Counted from the first letter of the stretch, positions 1 through 7,975 are shown. The stretch is DNA of 64,000 bases from Hyphomicrobiales bacterium (GCA_900471925.1 UCGV01000029.1:1-64000); one strand, 5' to 3'. Program-made: numbers and translations. The notes: generated from the letters alone by a model not told the origin.

Positions 1-24
1 CGGCTAATAAGATCGCGAAACATA

Positions 25-46
25 ACCCGCCGGGTAACCGGCGGGT
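25..46 (+). other. Perfect hairpin with GTAA loop
   Basis: A 9-bp perfect stem (ACCCGCCGG / CCGGCGGGT) closes a GTAA tetraloop of the stable GNRA class. It lies just before the T-tailed terminator at 60-90 and has no T-run of its own. It probably belongs to the 3' UTR of a gene upstream of the window, most likely another flagellin, and could stabilise that mRNA. Confidence 0.5.
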
Positions 47-59
47 CTCATGGAAATCG

Positions 60-90
60 AGCCGCGCTTCGATGGAGCGCGGCTTTTTTT
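60..90 (+). terminator. Rho-independent terminator of the upstream gene
   Basis: A 9-bp stem AGCCGCGCT / AGCGCGGCT with a 7-nt loop is followed directly by a run of seven T. It ends the transcript entering from the left edge. Conserved rhizobial order predicts that this is another flagellin gene. Confidence 0.8.
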
Positions 91-98
91 AATTTCCG

Positions 99-113
99 TT
101 AACGATTCATTAA
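99..113 (+). promoter_or_regulatory. CtrA-type box upstream of the flagellin
   Basis: The sequence TTAA-CGATTCA-TTAA followed by C is a perfect match to the CtrA consensus TTAA-N7-TTAAC. It lies about 150 bp before the flagellin start at 262 and just after the preceding terminator, so it can only serve the downstream gene. The match is seen directly; binding by CtrA is inferred. Confidence 0.6.
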
Positions 114-161
114 CCATATTGCTGTTTTCTGCGCATCAACGAGACGACGAGTTAACCAAAT

Positions 162-176
162 TTAAGAACGGGTTAA
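162..176 (+). promoter_or_regulatory. Second CtrA-type box upstream of the flagellin
   Basis: The sequence TTAA-GAACGGG-TTAA followed by C is a second perfect TTAA-N7-TTAAC element. It sits 86 bp before the flagellin start. A further TTAA at 152-155 is spaced 6 bp from this box, so the region carries a cluster of half-sites. Confidence 0.6.
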
Positions 177-261
177 CAGGCATGAAGGCTGATCGTCGTT
201 CCCGGGCGCTATTCCCGAATGTCCCTTTTATTAACGTCTGCCAACAAGGGGCAATCATTTC

Positions 262-1170
262 ATGACCAGCATTTTGACGAACGTCGCGGCCATGGCCGCT
301 CTCCAGACACTGCGCGGCATCAGCAGCAGCCTCGAGGATACCCAGAACCGCGTATCTTCCGGCTACCGCGTCGAAAAGGCAGCAGACAATGCCGCTTACT
401 GGTCGATCGCAACGACCATGCGTTCGGATAACAAGGCTGTTTCGGCCGTTTCTGACGCTCTCGGTCTCGGCGCCGCTAAGGTCGACACCGCCTACACCGC
501 GATGGACAACGCCATCGACGTCGTCACCGAAATCAAGGCGAAGATCGTTGCCGCGACCGAAAAGGGCGTCGACAAGACCAAGATCCAGGAAGAAATCAGC
601 CAGCTGCAGGCACAGCTGATGAGCATCTCCCAGTCCGCCACCTTCTCCGGTGAAAACTGGGTCGCCGGCAACACGACCAAGAGCGTCGTTTCCACCTTCG
701 TCCGCGACGGCAACGGCAACGTATCGGTCAAGACGACCGACTATGTTCTGAACTCTGCCTCCAACGGCAACGTTCTGTTCGGCATGACCAGCCTTGGTAC
801 CATTGACGCAAGCAGCGGCATCATCGGTAGCTCCAACGGCACGATTGGCTCGATTTACACCATGGACATCACCACTTTTGGTCAGGCGGAAATTGCTATG
901 GCACTGACTTCCATCGAATCTGGTCTCGAAGCGATGACGAAGGCTGCTTCTCAGTTGGGCTCCATCTCCAACCGTATCGAGCTGCAGGAAAACTTCGTGA
1001 GTGCGCTCTCCGACTCGATCGAGTCGGGTGTCGGTCGTCTCGTCGACGCCGATATGGAAGAGGAATCGAGCAGGCTCACGGCATTGCAGACGCAGCAGCA
1101 GCTGGCCATCCAGTCGCTCTCGATTGCAAATTCCAGCGCTCAGAACGTCCTCACGCTCTTCCAGCGCTAA
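262..1170 (+). CDS. fla: Flagellin
   Basis: This 302-aa protein is a structural subunit of the flagellar filament, exported through the flagellar type III apparatus. It has the conserved N-terminal D0/D1 helices (residues about 1-140, with SSLEDTQNRVSSGYRV and NAAYWSIATTMRSD) and the C-terminal D1/D0 helices (about 215-302, with LTALQTQQQLAIQSLSIAN). The short variable centre is typical of rhizobial complex filaments. It has no signal peptide, as expected for export by this route. Two CtrA-type boxes precede it and its own terminator follows at 1224. Rhizobia carry several tandem flagellins. Position suggests flaC or flaD, but the exact paralogue cannot be assigned here. Confidence 0.96.
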   Translation: MTSILTNVAAMAALQTLRGISSSLEDTQNRVSSGYRVEKAADNAAYWSIATTMRSDNKAVSAVSDALGLGAAKVDTAYTAMDNAIDVVTEIKAKIVAATEKGVDKTKIQEEISQLQAQLMSISQSATFSGENWVAGNTTKSVVSTFVRDGNGNVSVKTTDYVLNSASNGNVLFGMTSLGTIDASSGIIGSSNGTIGSIYTMDITTFGQAEIAMALTSIESGLEAMTKAASQLGSISNRIELQENFVSALSDSIESGVGRLVDADMEEESSRLTALQTQQQLAIQSLSIANSSAQNVLTLFQR

Positions 1171-1223
1171 GGCGCCGGCTGAAGCTGGACCAAAGCTTAT
1201 GCCGCCGTATGACGGTAGCCCGG

Positions 1224-1256
1224 AAACCGCGCCAGAAAGGCGCGGTTTTTCTTTTA
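1224..1256 (+). terminator. Flagellin terminator
   Basis: A perfect 10-bp stem AAACCGCGCC / GGCGCGGTTT with loop AGAAA is followed by TTTTTCTTTT. It lies 54 bp after the flagellin stop, so this flagellin is probably transcribed as a single-gene unit. Confidence 0.85.
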
Positions 1257-1456
1257 TCTCCAGATACTTATAGGGTAGGGGGCAGTGCGGCCCCGATCTC
1301 CGATTCGGCACTTGCGAAAGTGGTTGATATCGGGTTAACTTTACCGGCAATTGATTTGTTTTAGCGACGCACCGGTGTGAGGGACACATCGGGAGGCATG
1401 AAGCCAGCTCTGTCGCCGCCGGCAATCCGGCCTGATCCCTTCATCTTTCCGAGACC

Positions 1457-2416
1457 ATGTCGATGACCGTCAAGATTACCAACGCGGCCGCGGTGAGTGC
1501 GCTTGCAGTGCTGCGCAGCATCAATAAAGAAGCAACCGACGTGCAGGAGCAGATTTCGACCGCAAAGCGCGTCGCGACCGCTGCCGACAGCGCCACCTAT
1601 TGGTCGATCGCGAGCGTCATGCGCTCCGACAGCACCAACCTCGGCACCATCGGCGACGCGCTGGGCCTCGGCGCCGCCAAGGTTGACTCGACTTACACCG
1701 CGATGAATTCCGCCATCGACCTTCTCGGCGACATCAGGGCCAAGCTGGTAGCTGCGCGCGAGCCGGGTGCCGACAAGGACAAGATCAACGCCGAAATCAC
1801 CGAATACAAGAACCAGCTCGACACGATGGTCGAGGCGACGTCCTTTGCCGGCGAAAACTGGCTCCTGAACGGCGAACCGGCAGCACCGCCGCAGTGGAAG
1901 ATCATTGGCAGCTTCGTGCGCGCCCCGACCGGCGAATACCAGGCGCAGACGATCGACTTTCCCTCGTCCCAGACCATCCTGATCGACAAGAACAATGCCA
2001 ATGGCGGCCTGTTCACCAAGGCGATCAACGGCAATACCGACGGTACGCCGGTGCGCAACTACTATCTGTTGAACGCCAATTCCGCGACGCCGGCAACCGG
2101 TACGGAAATCTCGATCAGCAAGACGACCACCGATCAGCAGCTGACGGATATGTTGAACGCCACCGACGCGATGCTCAGCCAGCTGACGAGCTCGGCCGCC
2201 TCCATCGGCGTCATGAAGGCCCGCATCGACGACCAGATCGATTACACCGCCGACCTCTCCGACGCCATCGACAAGAGTGTAGGCGCCTTGGTCGATACGG
2301 ACATGGACGAGGCCTCAACTCGCCAGAAGGCGATCGACACCCAGAAGCAGATGGCCGTCGAAGCCATCTCCATTCTCAACACGTCGGCCAGCAAAATTCT
2401 TATCCTGCTCCAATAA
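1457..2416 (+). CDS. fla: Divergent minor flagellin
   Basis: This 319-aa flagellin retains the N-terminal (TYWSIASVMRSDSTNLG, DALGLGAAKVDSTYTAMNSAID) and C-terminal (SVGALVDTDMDEASTRQKAI) helices. It differs strongly from its neighbour at 262: the usual NRVSSG motif is replaced by EQISTAKRV, and the central domain is a separate sequence of about 90 residues. The family role is filament subunit. The divergence suggests a minor subunit or one confined to part of the filament. The start could be at 1457 or at the second Met at 1463; a GAG lies just upstream. A weak hairpin follows at 2423-2452. Confidence 0.92.
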   Translation: MSMTVKITNAAAVSALAVLRSINKEATDVQEQISTAKRVATAADSATYWSIASVMRSDSTNLGTIGDALGLGAAKVDSTYTAMNSAIDLLGDIRAKLVAAREPGADKDKINAEITEYKNQLDTMVEATSFAGENWLLNGEPAAPPQWKIIGSFVRAPTGEYQAQTIDFPSSQTILIDKNNANGGLFTKAINGNTDGTPVRNYYLLNANSATPATGTEISISKTTTDQQLTDMLNATDAMLSQLTSSAASIGVMKARIDDQIDYTADLSDAIDKSVGALVDTDMDEASTRQKAIDTQKQMAVEAISILNTSASKILILLQ

Positions 2417-2422
2417 TCTCCG

Positions 2423-2452
2423 GCGCGAGGGCGGCACCATTCATCCTCGCGC
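2423..2452 (+). terminator. Possible weak terminator after the second flagellin
   Basis: An 8-bp stem GCGCGAGG / CCTCGCGC with a 14-nt loop lies 6 bp after the stop codon. It is followed only by a T-rich stretch rather than a clean T-run, so termination may be partial and allow read-through into the FliH-like/motB genes. Confidence 0.4.
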
Positions 2453-2608
2453 AAGTTTGGCTTTCTAGTTTCCGGCATGAAGGCAATGGCCGAATCCATG
2501 CCGGCGACGGGCCCCAGGCCTCTCCCGAGCCGGACCGGCGTGCCGGCAAGGACGATGGTTTTTTCAAGCGGGGGCAGCCGCTGTCCCCCGAATGCTGGAC
2601 GGTTATTT

Positions 2609-3247
2609 ATGAGCATTATGCTTTCCCGGTATTTGAAGGATTTCGGTGACCCGAGTCCCTCGGCACCGATCATCGATGTAGATGATTTTGCCACCGAAAC
2701 CGTCGCTGCTTTCGCGGAGCTGCCGAAGGAGCCCGAAATCGATGTCGAAGCGGAGAGGCGCGAAGCCTATTCCGAGGGCTTTGCGGCTGCCACGGCGGAA
2801 TTGACCGAAAAATACGAACGCGAAGCGCAGGCTGCGGCTGAAGCGCATATGCGCGAGATCGAGGAGCTGAAGCTCCGCTACGAAATCGAGGCGGCTGCCG
2901 TGATCGCCTCCCGTATCCGCGACATGGCCGAAGAGATCGCAACCGTCGTCAGCGAAGCCACGGCGACGGCGATCACACCTGTCCTGACCGACGAACTCTC
3001 GGTCAAGGCGGTCGAAAATCTCGCCGTACTGCTGCGCGAAGCGATCCTGGACGGCGCGGTCGCGCCGATCGTCGTGCGTGGTCCTGTTAAACTTTTCGAT
3101 ATACTTAAGGATAAATTCGCAGAGCACACCGCATTGCTGCGCCATCTCGAGGCTGATGACATCGACCTTGCCGTCGAGATTGGGGAAACCGTGCTCGTTA
3201 CCCGTATTTCCGCCTGGGCGGCTAGCGTGAAGAAAGTTTCCGAATGA
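2609..3247 (+). CDS. FliH-like flagellar assembly protein (tentative)
   Basis: This 212-aa protein lies between the flagellins and motB and overlaps motB by 4 bp (ATGA), so the two are translationally coupled. Residues about 40-110 form an acidic, Ala/Glu-rich helical stretch likely to be a coiled coil (AEAHMREIEELKLRYEIEA). The C-terminal part, with VENLAVLLREAIL, a conserved-looking VRGPVKLFDIL and DIDLAVEIGETVLVTRI, resembles the FliH/YscL C-terminal domain that binds the FliI ATPase. No membrane segment is visible. The frame is open from 2477, but the early residues look non-coding. The start at 2609 is chosen where the SIMLSRYLKDFG sequence begins, although no strong ribosome site is seen. 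FliH is an inference from shape and context. Confidence 0.7.
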   Translation: MSIMLSRYLKDFGDPSPSAPIIDVDDFATETVAAFAELPKEPEIDVEAERREAYSEGFAAATAELTEKYEREAQAAAEAHMREIEELKLRYEIEAAAVIASRIRDMAEEIATVVSEATATAITPVLTDELSVKAVENLAVLLREAILDGAVAPIVVRGPVKLFDILKDKFAEHTALLRHLEADDIDLAVEIGETVLVTRISAWAASVKKVSE

Positions 3248-4536
3248 GCGACGGCGAAAATCATCACCACGGCAAGAACGAGGTCATTATCGTCAAAAAG
3301 CACGGCGGTGGTGATCACGATGGCGCCCATGGCGGCGCCTGGAAAATCGCCTACGCCGACTTCATGACCGCGATGATGGCCTTCTTTCTCGTCATGTGGC
3401 TCGTCAACGCCGCCAATGAGGAAACCAAGGCGTCGGTCGCAACCTATTTCAATCCGATCAAGCTGTCCGATGAAAAGCCGACCGAAAAGGGCCTGAAGAA
3501 GCCCGTCGATCAGGCCGAAGGCGAGCAGAACCAGGAAAAGTCGAAGACAAAGGAAGAAAACCCGAACGAGGGCAAGTCCGCCGCCGATGGCGACGACCAG
3601 ACCTCGACCTCCGGCGACAAGACCAACTATTCGGAAGCCGATTTCTTCGAAAATCCCTATTCGGTTCTCGCCGAAATCGCGCAAGAAGTCGGCCAGCAGG
3701 CAAACGTCAGCGCCAAGGGCGACGGTGGTGCCGCGGATTCGGGCCCGGCGACCGGCGCCGATGGCGGCGAAGCCTATCGCGACCCGTTCGATCCCGATTT
3801 CTGGACCAAGCAGGTGGAGGTCACCACCGCCGGCAAGCCGCAGCAGCCTTCGCCGCTGGACACGCATGCCGACCCGAACGAAGTCGCCAAGGCCGAGAAT
3901 ACCCAGCCCGCCACGCTGCTGAGCAAGGATCCTAACAGCGCCGCTGTTGCCGCTTCGGCAGAAAAGCAGGCCGACAAGAAAGCCGACAAGCAGGCGGATA
4001 AGACCAAGGACAAGCAGGCCGACAAGACCAAGGACGCCGACAAGAAGGAGGAGGCCAAGCAGGCCGAGCAGAAGCAGGAGGCGAACGAGCTGCAGCAGGA
4101 AATCGCCCAGCAGATCGCAGGCGTTGCCGGCAAGCTCGCCGAGGGCCTGACCGTTACGGCTTCCGAAGGCGGCCTGCTGGTCAGCATTTCCGACCAGAAC
4201 GACGACTCCATGTTCAATGTCGGCTCTGCGGTCCCGCGCCAGGAAATGGTGCTTGCCATGCAGAAGATCGGCGCGATCCTGAAGGCGAGGGGCGGGGCAG
4301 TTGCCGTTCGTGGCCATACCGACGGACGCCAGTTCAAGGGCGGTCTCAACGAGAACTGGCGCCTGTCGATGGATCGTGCCCAGAGCGCCTATTACATGCT
4401 CGTGCGCGGCGGCCTGGATGAGAAGCGTATTTCCCAGGTCTCCGGCTTTGCCGACCGCCGCCTGAAGACGCCTGACGATCCCTTCAACGCGTCGAACCGC
4501 CGGATCGAGATCCTCGTCCAGGCAGATCAAGGATAA
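3244..4536 (+). CDS. motB: Flagellar stator protein MotB
   Basis: MotB anchors the MotA/MotB proton channel to peptidoglycan. In this 430-aa protein the single membrane helix is at about 36-54 (AYADFMTAMMAFFLVMWLV), with the proton-carrying Asp at residue 39. The C-terminal OmpA-like peptidoglycan-binding domain covers about 300-428, with VRGHTDGRQF and NRRIEIL motifs. The linker is long and contains a Lys/Asp/Gln-rich run at about 237-285 built from repeats of the type KQADKTKD. MotB is much shorter in E. coli, and long linkers fit the rhizobial form, in which MotC is a periplasmic partner. It overlaps the preceding gene by ATGA and is 5 bp from motC. Confidence 0.95.
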   Translation: MSDGENHHHGKNEVIIVKKHGGGDHDGAHGGAWKIAYADFMTAMMAFFLVMWLVNAANEETKASVATYFNPIKLSDEKPTEKGLKKPVDQAEGEQNQEKSKTKEENPNEGKSAADGDDQTSTSGDKTNYSEADFFENPYSVLAEIAQEVGQQANVSAKGDGGAADSGPATGADGGEAYRDPFDPDFWTKQVEVTTAGKPQQPSPLDTHADPNEVAKAENTQPATLLSKDPNSAAVAASAEKQADKKADKQADKTKDKQADKTKDADKKEEAKQAEQKQEANELQQEIAQQIAGVAGKLAEGLTVTASEGGLLVSISDQNDDSMFNVGSAVPRQEMVLAMQKIGAILKARGGAVAVRGHTDGRQFKGGLNENWRLSMDRAQSAYYMLVRGGLDEKRISQVSGFADRRLKTPDDPFNASNRRIEILVQADQG

Positions 4537-4541
4537 GTCGC

Positions 4542-5840
4542 ATGACGCGCAGGCAACATCGCTATTTCAGATATGCGGTCGTCGGCCTGGCGATGATGTC
4601 GCCGGCCGTCGGTCACGCGGCAGATCCCGACGATCTCGAGCCATACAAGATGATACGCTCGTTGCAGTTCGTTCAGGATTCTGTTGTCGCAGGCGATCAC
4701 TCTGCCGGCGAGATGCAGCGCTTCATGCTTGGCAAGATCGATCAGCGCCTGCGCACGGTCGATCCCTCGGTTTATGATGACGACCGCAACGTCGATGCCG
4801 CGCTGATGTATGTGATGAGCGGCGGCAATCCGCAGACGCTCGAATATCTCATCGCCCATGACGTCAACGGCTATTTCGATAACCGCGTCACCGATGTCCT
4901 GCGCAAGTATCTGAGCGGCAAGGGCCTGCTCGTCGCCAAGACGCTGGAAGAAACCGCCAAGGAATATGAAGGCAAGAAGATTGGTCCCTACCTGTCGTTG
5001 ATCGGCGGCAACGTGATGATCGCCTCCAAGCCGGTGGACGCGCTTGCCATGTACGATACGGCGCGGCTCAACGCGCCCGGCACCATCATCGAAGAGGCAG
5101 CACTTCGCCGCTCGGTGGCCATCTGCGTCGAAACCAATCAGATCGACAAGGGGCTTGCCTATTCGCAGCGCTATGTCCGCCGCTTCCTGCATTCGCCCTA
5201 TGCCAGCCAGTTCGCCGATCTCTTCGTCAAGCTGATCGTCAATCACGACCACGACGTCAATCCGCAGACTGTCGTCGATATCCTGTCCTTCATGGACGCG
5301 CCGCGTCAGCGCGAAGTCTATCTGCGCGTCGCACGCGCCGCCGCAATCGCCGGAAAGCCGGACTTGGCCCGCATGGCCGCCCAGCGCGTCCAGTCGCTCG
5401 GTGAGGGCACCGACAATCCGTTCGGACCGCTCGCCGACTTCTATAACGGCATGGCGAACGTCCCGACCGATGATGTCGACCAGGCCGCAAAATACATCGC
5501 CAATATGTCCGGCGCGTCGCTGTCTCCGCAGGACCAGGCGCTGCAGGCGGCCGCAAGATCCGTCGCCGAGCAGATATTGCGGGCACCGGACCCGGCAAGC
5601 CTGACGCAAGGCAGCGGGCCTAACACTACTAATCAAGAAATTACTTCTGAACAGGCTGCAGCCGCCCCGGCTGCGCAACCGGAAGGAGCGCACGGCGCCT
5701 CCCCGGAACCTGTTGGCGAAGGCGCGGCGTCTGCTGGCACGGGGGGCCAGGATGTCGACCCTTCATTCACCTCTTTCGTGACGACCAACCGATCCAAGCT
5801 CGACGAGATCGACGGTCTCCTGGCCAAAGAAGGCAACTAA
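4542..5840 (+). CDS. motC: Periplasmic motor protein MotC
   Basis: MotC is found in rhizobia and relatives, where it is a periplasmic protein required for motor rotation and thought to act with MotB. The 432-aa sequence starts with a signal peptide (hydrophobic stretch at about 12-24, likely cleavage near residue 26 at GHAA-DPDD). It continues as a helical, tetratricopeptide-like body (for example DALAMYDTARLNAPG and LARMAAQRVQSLG). The last 70 residues are Ala/Pro/Gly-rich and look disordered. It lies 5 bp after motB and is followed immediately by motD. Confidence 0.93.
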   Translation: MTRRQHRYFRYAVVGLAMMSPAVGHAADPDDLEPYKMIRSLQFVQDSVVAGDHSAGEMQRFMLGKIDQRLRTVDPSVYDDDRNVDAALMYVMSGGNPQTLEYLIAHDVNGYFDNRVTDVLRKYLSGKGLLVAKTLEETAKEYEGKKIGPYLSLIGGNVMIASKPVDALAMYDTARLNAPGTIIEEAALRRSVAICVETNQIDKGLAYSQRYVRRFLHSPYASQFADLFVKLIVNHDHDVNPQTVVDILSFMDAPRQREVYLRVARAAAIAGKPDLARMAAQRVQSLGEGTDNPFGPLADFYNGMANVPTDDVDQAAKYIANMSGASLSPQDQALQAAARSVAEQILRAPDPASLTQGSGPNTTNQEITSEQAAAAPAAQPEGAHGASPEPVGEGAASAGTGGQDVDPSFTSFVTTNRSKLDEIDGLLAKEGN

Positions 5841-5841
5841 G

Positions 5842-7281
5842 ATGATGATGGATATCAGCGTCTCGGGCGGCACGCCCGGCACGGATGCATCTGCGTCCGT
5901 AAAATCCGGTCGGGGGGCCGGCAAGGACGAGGCTGCGGATCAGAAGGGTGGCTTTTCGGACGTTCTGTCCAAGGCCGGCAATTCTGACCATGGCGCCGAT
6001 ACCGTCGAAACATCTGGACGCAATTCTGCCGAAGAGAATGCCGAGACCGTGGCGCGCAACCTGCGCGGCCGCAATCCGAAGCCGATACTCGACCTCAACG
6101 ACTCCGCTCTCAAGGGGCAGGTGGACGTGAAGCCGGAAAACATCGTCAATGCAGGCAAGACGCAGGTCAAAGCCGGCAAGGATCAGGGCAAGACCATGCC
6201 TGACCTCGGCAAGCCGGATGCCGGCGATCAGGCTCAGGCTGCTGTTCATGCGGCGGGCAAGCCCGCCAAGCACACCAAGGCAGGCGCGCTCGATGACGAC
6301 ACCGCTGTCGATGCAGGCGCCGATAACGAAGCCGGCGAAGGCGACGTTACCGATGTCCTCGGCCTTCTGAAGCAGGCGCCGGGCGATGCCGCGGCCGTTC
6401 TGCAGGCATCCGCCCATCACACGGTCGCCAAGGCCGACGACGTGACGGCCGGCAAGAAGGACGCGAAGGCCGAAGGCGTCAACGCCGCCAAGTCCGATGC
6501 ACACGTGTCCGATGCCCTGGCAGCCGTTGCCCCACATGGTAACGACACAGCCCTGCCGGGAACGGAAAACGCCGAGGGCGTCGAGGGCAAGACGTTCAGG
6601 ATCAGCCGCGCCGATGGCCGCGGCCAGACAATGGACATGCAGATCGGCACCGAACAGGCGGGCTCGGAGAAGTCGGGCAAGACGAGCGTCGAAAACGTGA
6701 CGGTCCTCGATTCCCGTCGTTATCTTGGCCTTATGCAGAATACCAATTCGGCCAACGTCACAGCCACACTTTCCGGCGACAAGGAATGGGCGCAGGCCAT
6801 GCAGCCGAGCTCCGCCTTGTCGAACGCCGCGGAATGGACGAGCACCGGCAAGGTGGTCAATACGCTGAAGATCCAGATGAACCCTCTCAATCTCGGCCTC
6901 GTCACGGCCACGATGCGTCTGTCGGGCGATGCGCTGAACGTCGATCTGAAGGTCGAGAGCGGTGCGGCTTATCGTCAGCTCAAGGAAGATCACGGCAAGA
7001 TCCTCGAAGCGCTGCGCAGCCAGGGCTATGCTGTCGACAACGTCACGATCAGCATGGCTCCCGTCGAGCGCTCCGATACCGGCAGTCAGGCAAACAGCCA
7101 GGGACAGGCTTCCCAGCAGCAGTCGCTCGCCCAGCAGGGTCAGGGCGGCGAGGCGCGTGAGCGCCAGAACCAGACAGCGCAGCGGACGGATGGAGGCTTC
7201 AATGGTGCGGGCGGGAACAGTGCTGAAGGCGCTTCTTCTGTCGACGCTGGCGGCGGCCGCTCTGGCAGCGTTTACCTCTAG
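5842..7281 (+). CDS. motD: Hook-length control protein MotD (FliK type)
   Basis: MotD was first named as a motility protein but has the FliK C-terminal domain, which sets hook length and switches export specificity. In this 479-aa protein the first 300 or so residues are low-complexity Lys/Ala/Asp/Gly-rich, as expected for a molecular ruler. The FliK C-terminal core spans about 338-415, with LKIQMNPLNLGLVTATM and EALRSQGYAVDNVTISM. The tail after 415 is Gln/Ser/Gly-rich. The gene starts at an ATGATGATG run, so the exact start is uncertain (5842, 5845 or 5848). It overlaps the next gene by 80 bp. Confidence 0.93.
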   Translation: MMMDISVSGGTPGTDASASVKSGRGAGKDEAADQKGGFSDVLSKAGNSDHGADTVETSGRNSAEENAETVARNLRGRNPKPILDLNDSALKGQVDVKPENIVNAGKTQVKAGKDQGKTMPDLGKPDAGDQAQAAVHAAGKPAKHTKAGALDDDTAVDAGADNEAGEGDVTDVLGLLKQAPGDAAAVLQASAHHTVAKADDVTAGKKDAKAEGVNAAKSDAHVSDALAAVAPHGNDTALPGTENAEGVEGKTFRISRADGRGQTMDMQIGTEQAGSEKSGKTSVENVTVLDSRRYLGLMQNTNSANVTATLSGDKEWAQAMQPSSALSNAAEWTSTGKVVNTLKIQMNPLNLGLVTATMRLSGDALNVDLKVESGAAYRQLKEDHGKILEALRSQGYAVDNVTISMAPVERSDTGSQANSQGQASQQQSLAQQGQGGEARERQNQTAQRTDGGFNGAGGNSAEGASSVDAGGGRSGSVYL

Positions 7282-7786
7282 CGCATCGGCTTCCACAGGC
7301 GCCTGTGAGCGTGAAATCCAGTCTGCGGCAGCCAAGTACGGCATTCCGGAAGGCATTCTCTATTCGGTCGGCTTGACGGAAACCGGACGCAAGGGCTCGC
7401 TCTATCCATACGCGATGAATGTCGAGGGCAAGGCGTTGTTTCCGCCTTCCGAGCAGGCCGCGCTGCGGCAATTTGACGTCTCCAGCAGAGGTGGCGCCAA
7501 GCTCATCGACATCGGATGTATGCAGATCAATCACTATTTCCACGGCGAGAATTTCAGTTCCGTCGAGGAAATGTTCGACCCTCATCGCAACGTGGAGTAT
7601 GCAGCAAAGTTCTTGCGCAATCTCCACGATCGTCATGAGACATGGACGATGGCGGTAGCCAGATACCATGCAGGGCCGAACAACAATCCGGCGCAGAAAC
7701 AATATGTCTGCCGGGTCATCGCTAATCTGGTCGCCACCGGCTACGGCAAGTGGACTCCCAATGCGAGTAATTTCTGCGGAAATTAA
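7202..7786 (+). CDS. Periplasmic lytic transglycosylase, flagellar cluster
   Basis: This 194-aa protein is a small SLT-family lytic transglycosylase. It has a signal peptide (hydrophobic 8-24, cleavage near residue 30). The likely catalytic Glu is residue 60 in SVGLTETG, followed by the GCMQINH motif (equivalent to the usual GLMQI) and ARYHAGP with YVCRV near the C-terminus. Rhizobial FlgJ lacks a muramidase domain, so this enzyme probably opens peptidoglycan for the rod and hook; that role is inferred from location. The start at 7202 lies inside the end of motD in another frame. An alternative ATG is at 7190. Confidence 0.85.
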   Translation: MVRAGTVLKALLLSTLAAAALAAFTSSASASTGACEREIQSAAAKYGIPEGILYSVGLTETGRKGSLYPYAMNVEGKALFPPSEQAALRQFDVSSRGGAKLIDIGCMQINHYFHGENFSSVEEMFDPHRNVEYAAKFLRNLHDRHETWTMAVARYHAGPNNNPAQKQYVCRVIANLVATGYGKWTPNASNFCGN

Positions 7787-7874
7787 TTCAATTAATAATT
7801 GAATCGGCGAAATATGACCGAACTGTGTCACAGTGTGGCAGGAATCCGGCATGAATCCTGCTTGCAAGCCGTAA

Positions 7875-7889
7875 TTAAGCGGTCGTTAA
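7875..7889 (+). promoter_or_regulatory. CtrA-type box upstream of rem
   Basis: TTAA-GCGGTCG-TTAA followed by C matches the CtrA consensus TTAA-N7-TTAAC exactly. It lies 178 bp before rem in an AT-rich 280-bp intergenic region. Confidence 0.6.
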
Positions 7890-7960
7890 CTTTTCCACGA
7901 AATATTTGTGTGCATAATGACTACGGCATACTATATGTAGATCAAATCGGCACCCAATTC

Positions 7961-7975
7961 TTAATCAATTATTAA
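7961..7975 (+). promoter_or_regulatory. Second CtrA-type box upstream of rem
   Basis: TTAA-TCAATTA-TTAA is a second exact TTAA-N7-TTAA element, 92 bp before the rem start. It lacks the terminal C. Another TTAAC at 7985 is spaced 9 bp from it and could act as a half-site. Confidence 0.5.

Noticed and set aside
136..1425. 429-codon open frame on the minus strand opposite the first flagellin
   Set aside because: It mirrors a clear flagellin gene in G+C-rich DNA, has no recognisable domain, and its composition is that of a codon-bias shadow.
3955..4100. Short tandem repeats considered as a possible CRISPR or mobile repeat
   Set aside because: They are in frame, encode a Lys/Asp-rich linker of MotB, and have no unique spacers.
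2878..4530. 550-codon minus-strand frame opposite motB
   Set aside because: The Leu/Gly-rich repeats are the reverse image of the Lys/Asp/Gln linker repeats of MotB; no start site or domain is seen.
7783..7795. TTAA-N5-TTAA near the end of the transglycosylase gene
   Set aside because: The spacing is 5 bp rather than 7 bp, so it does not fit the CtrA consensus.
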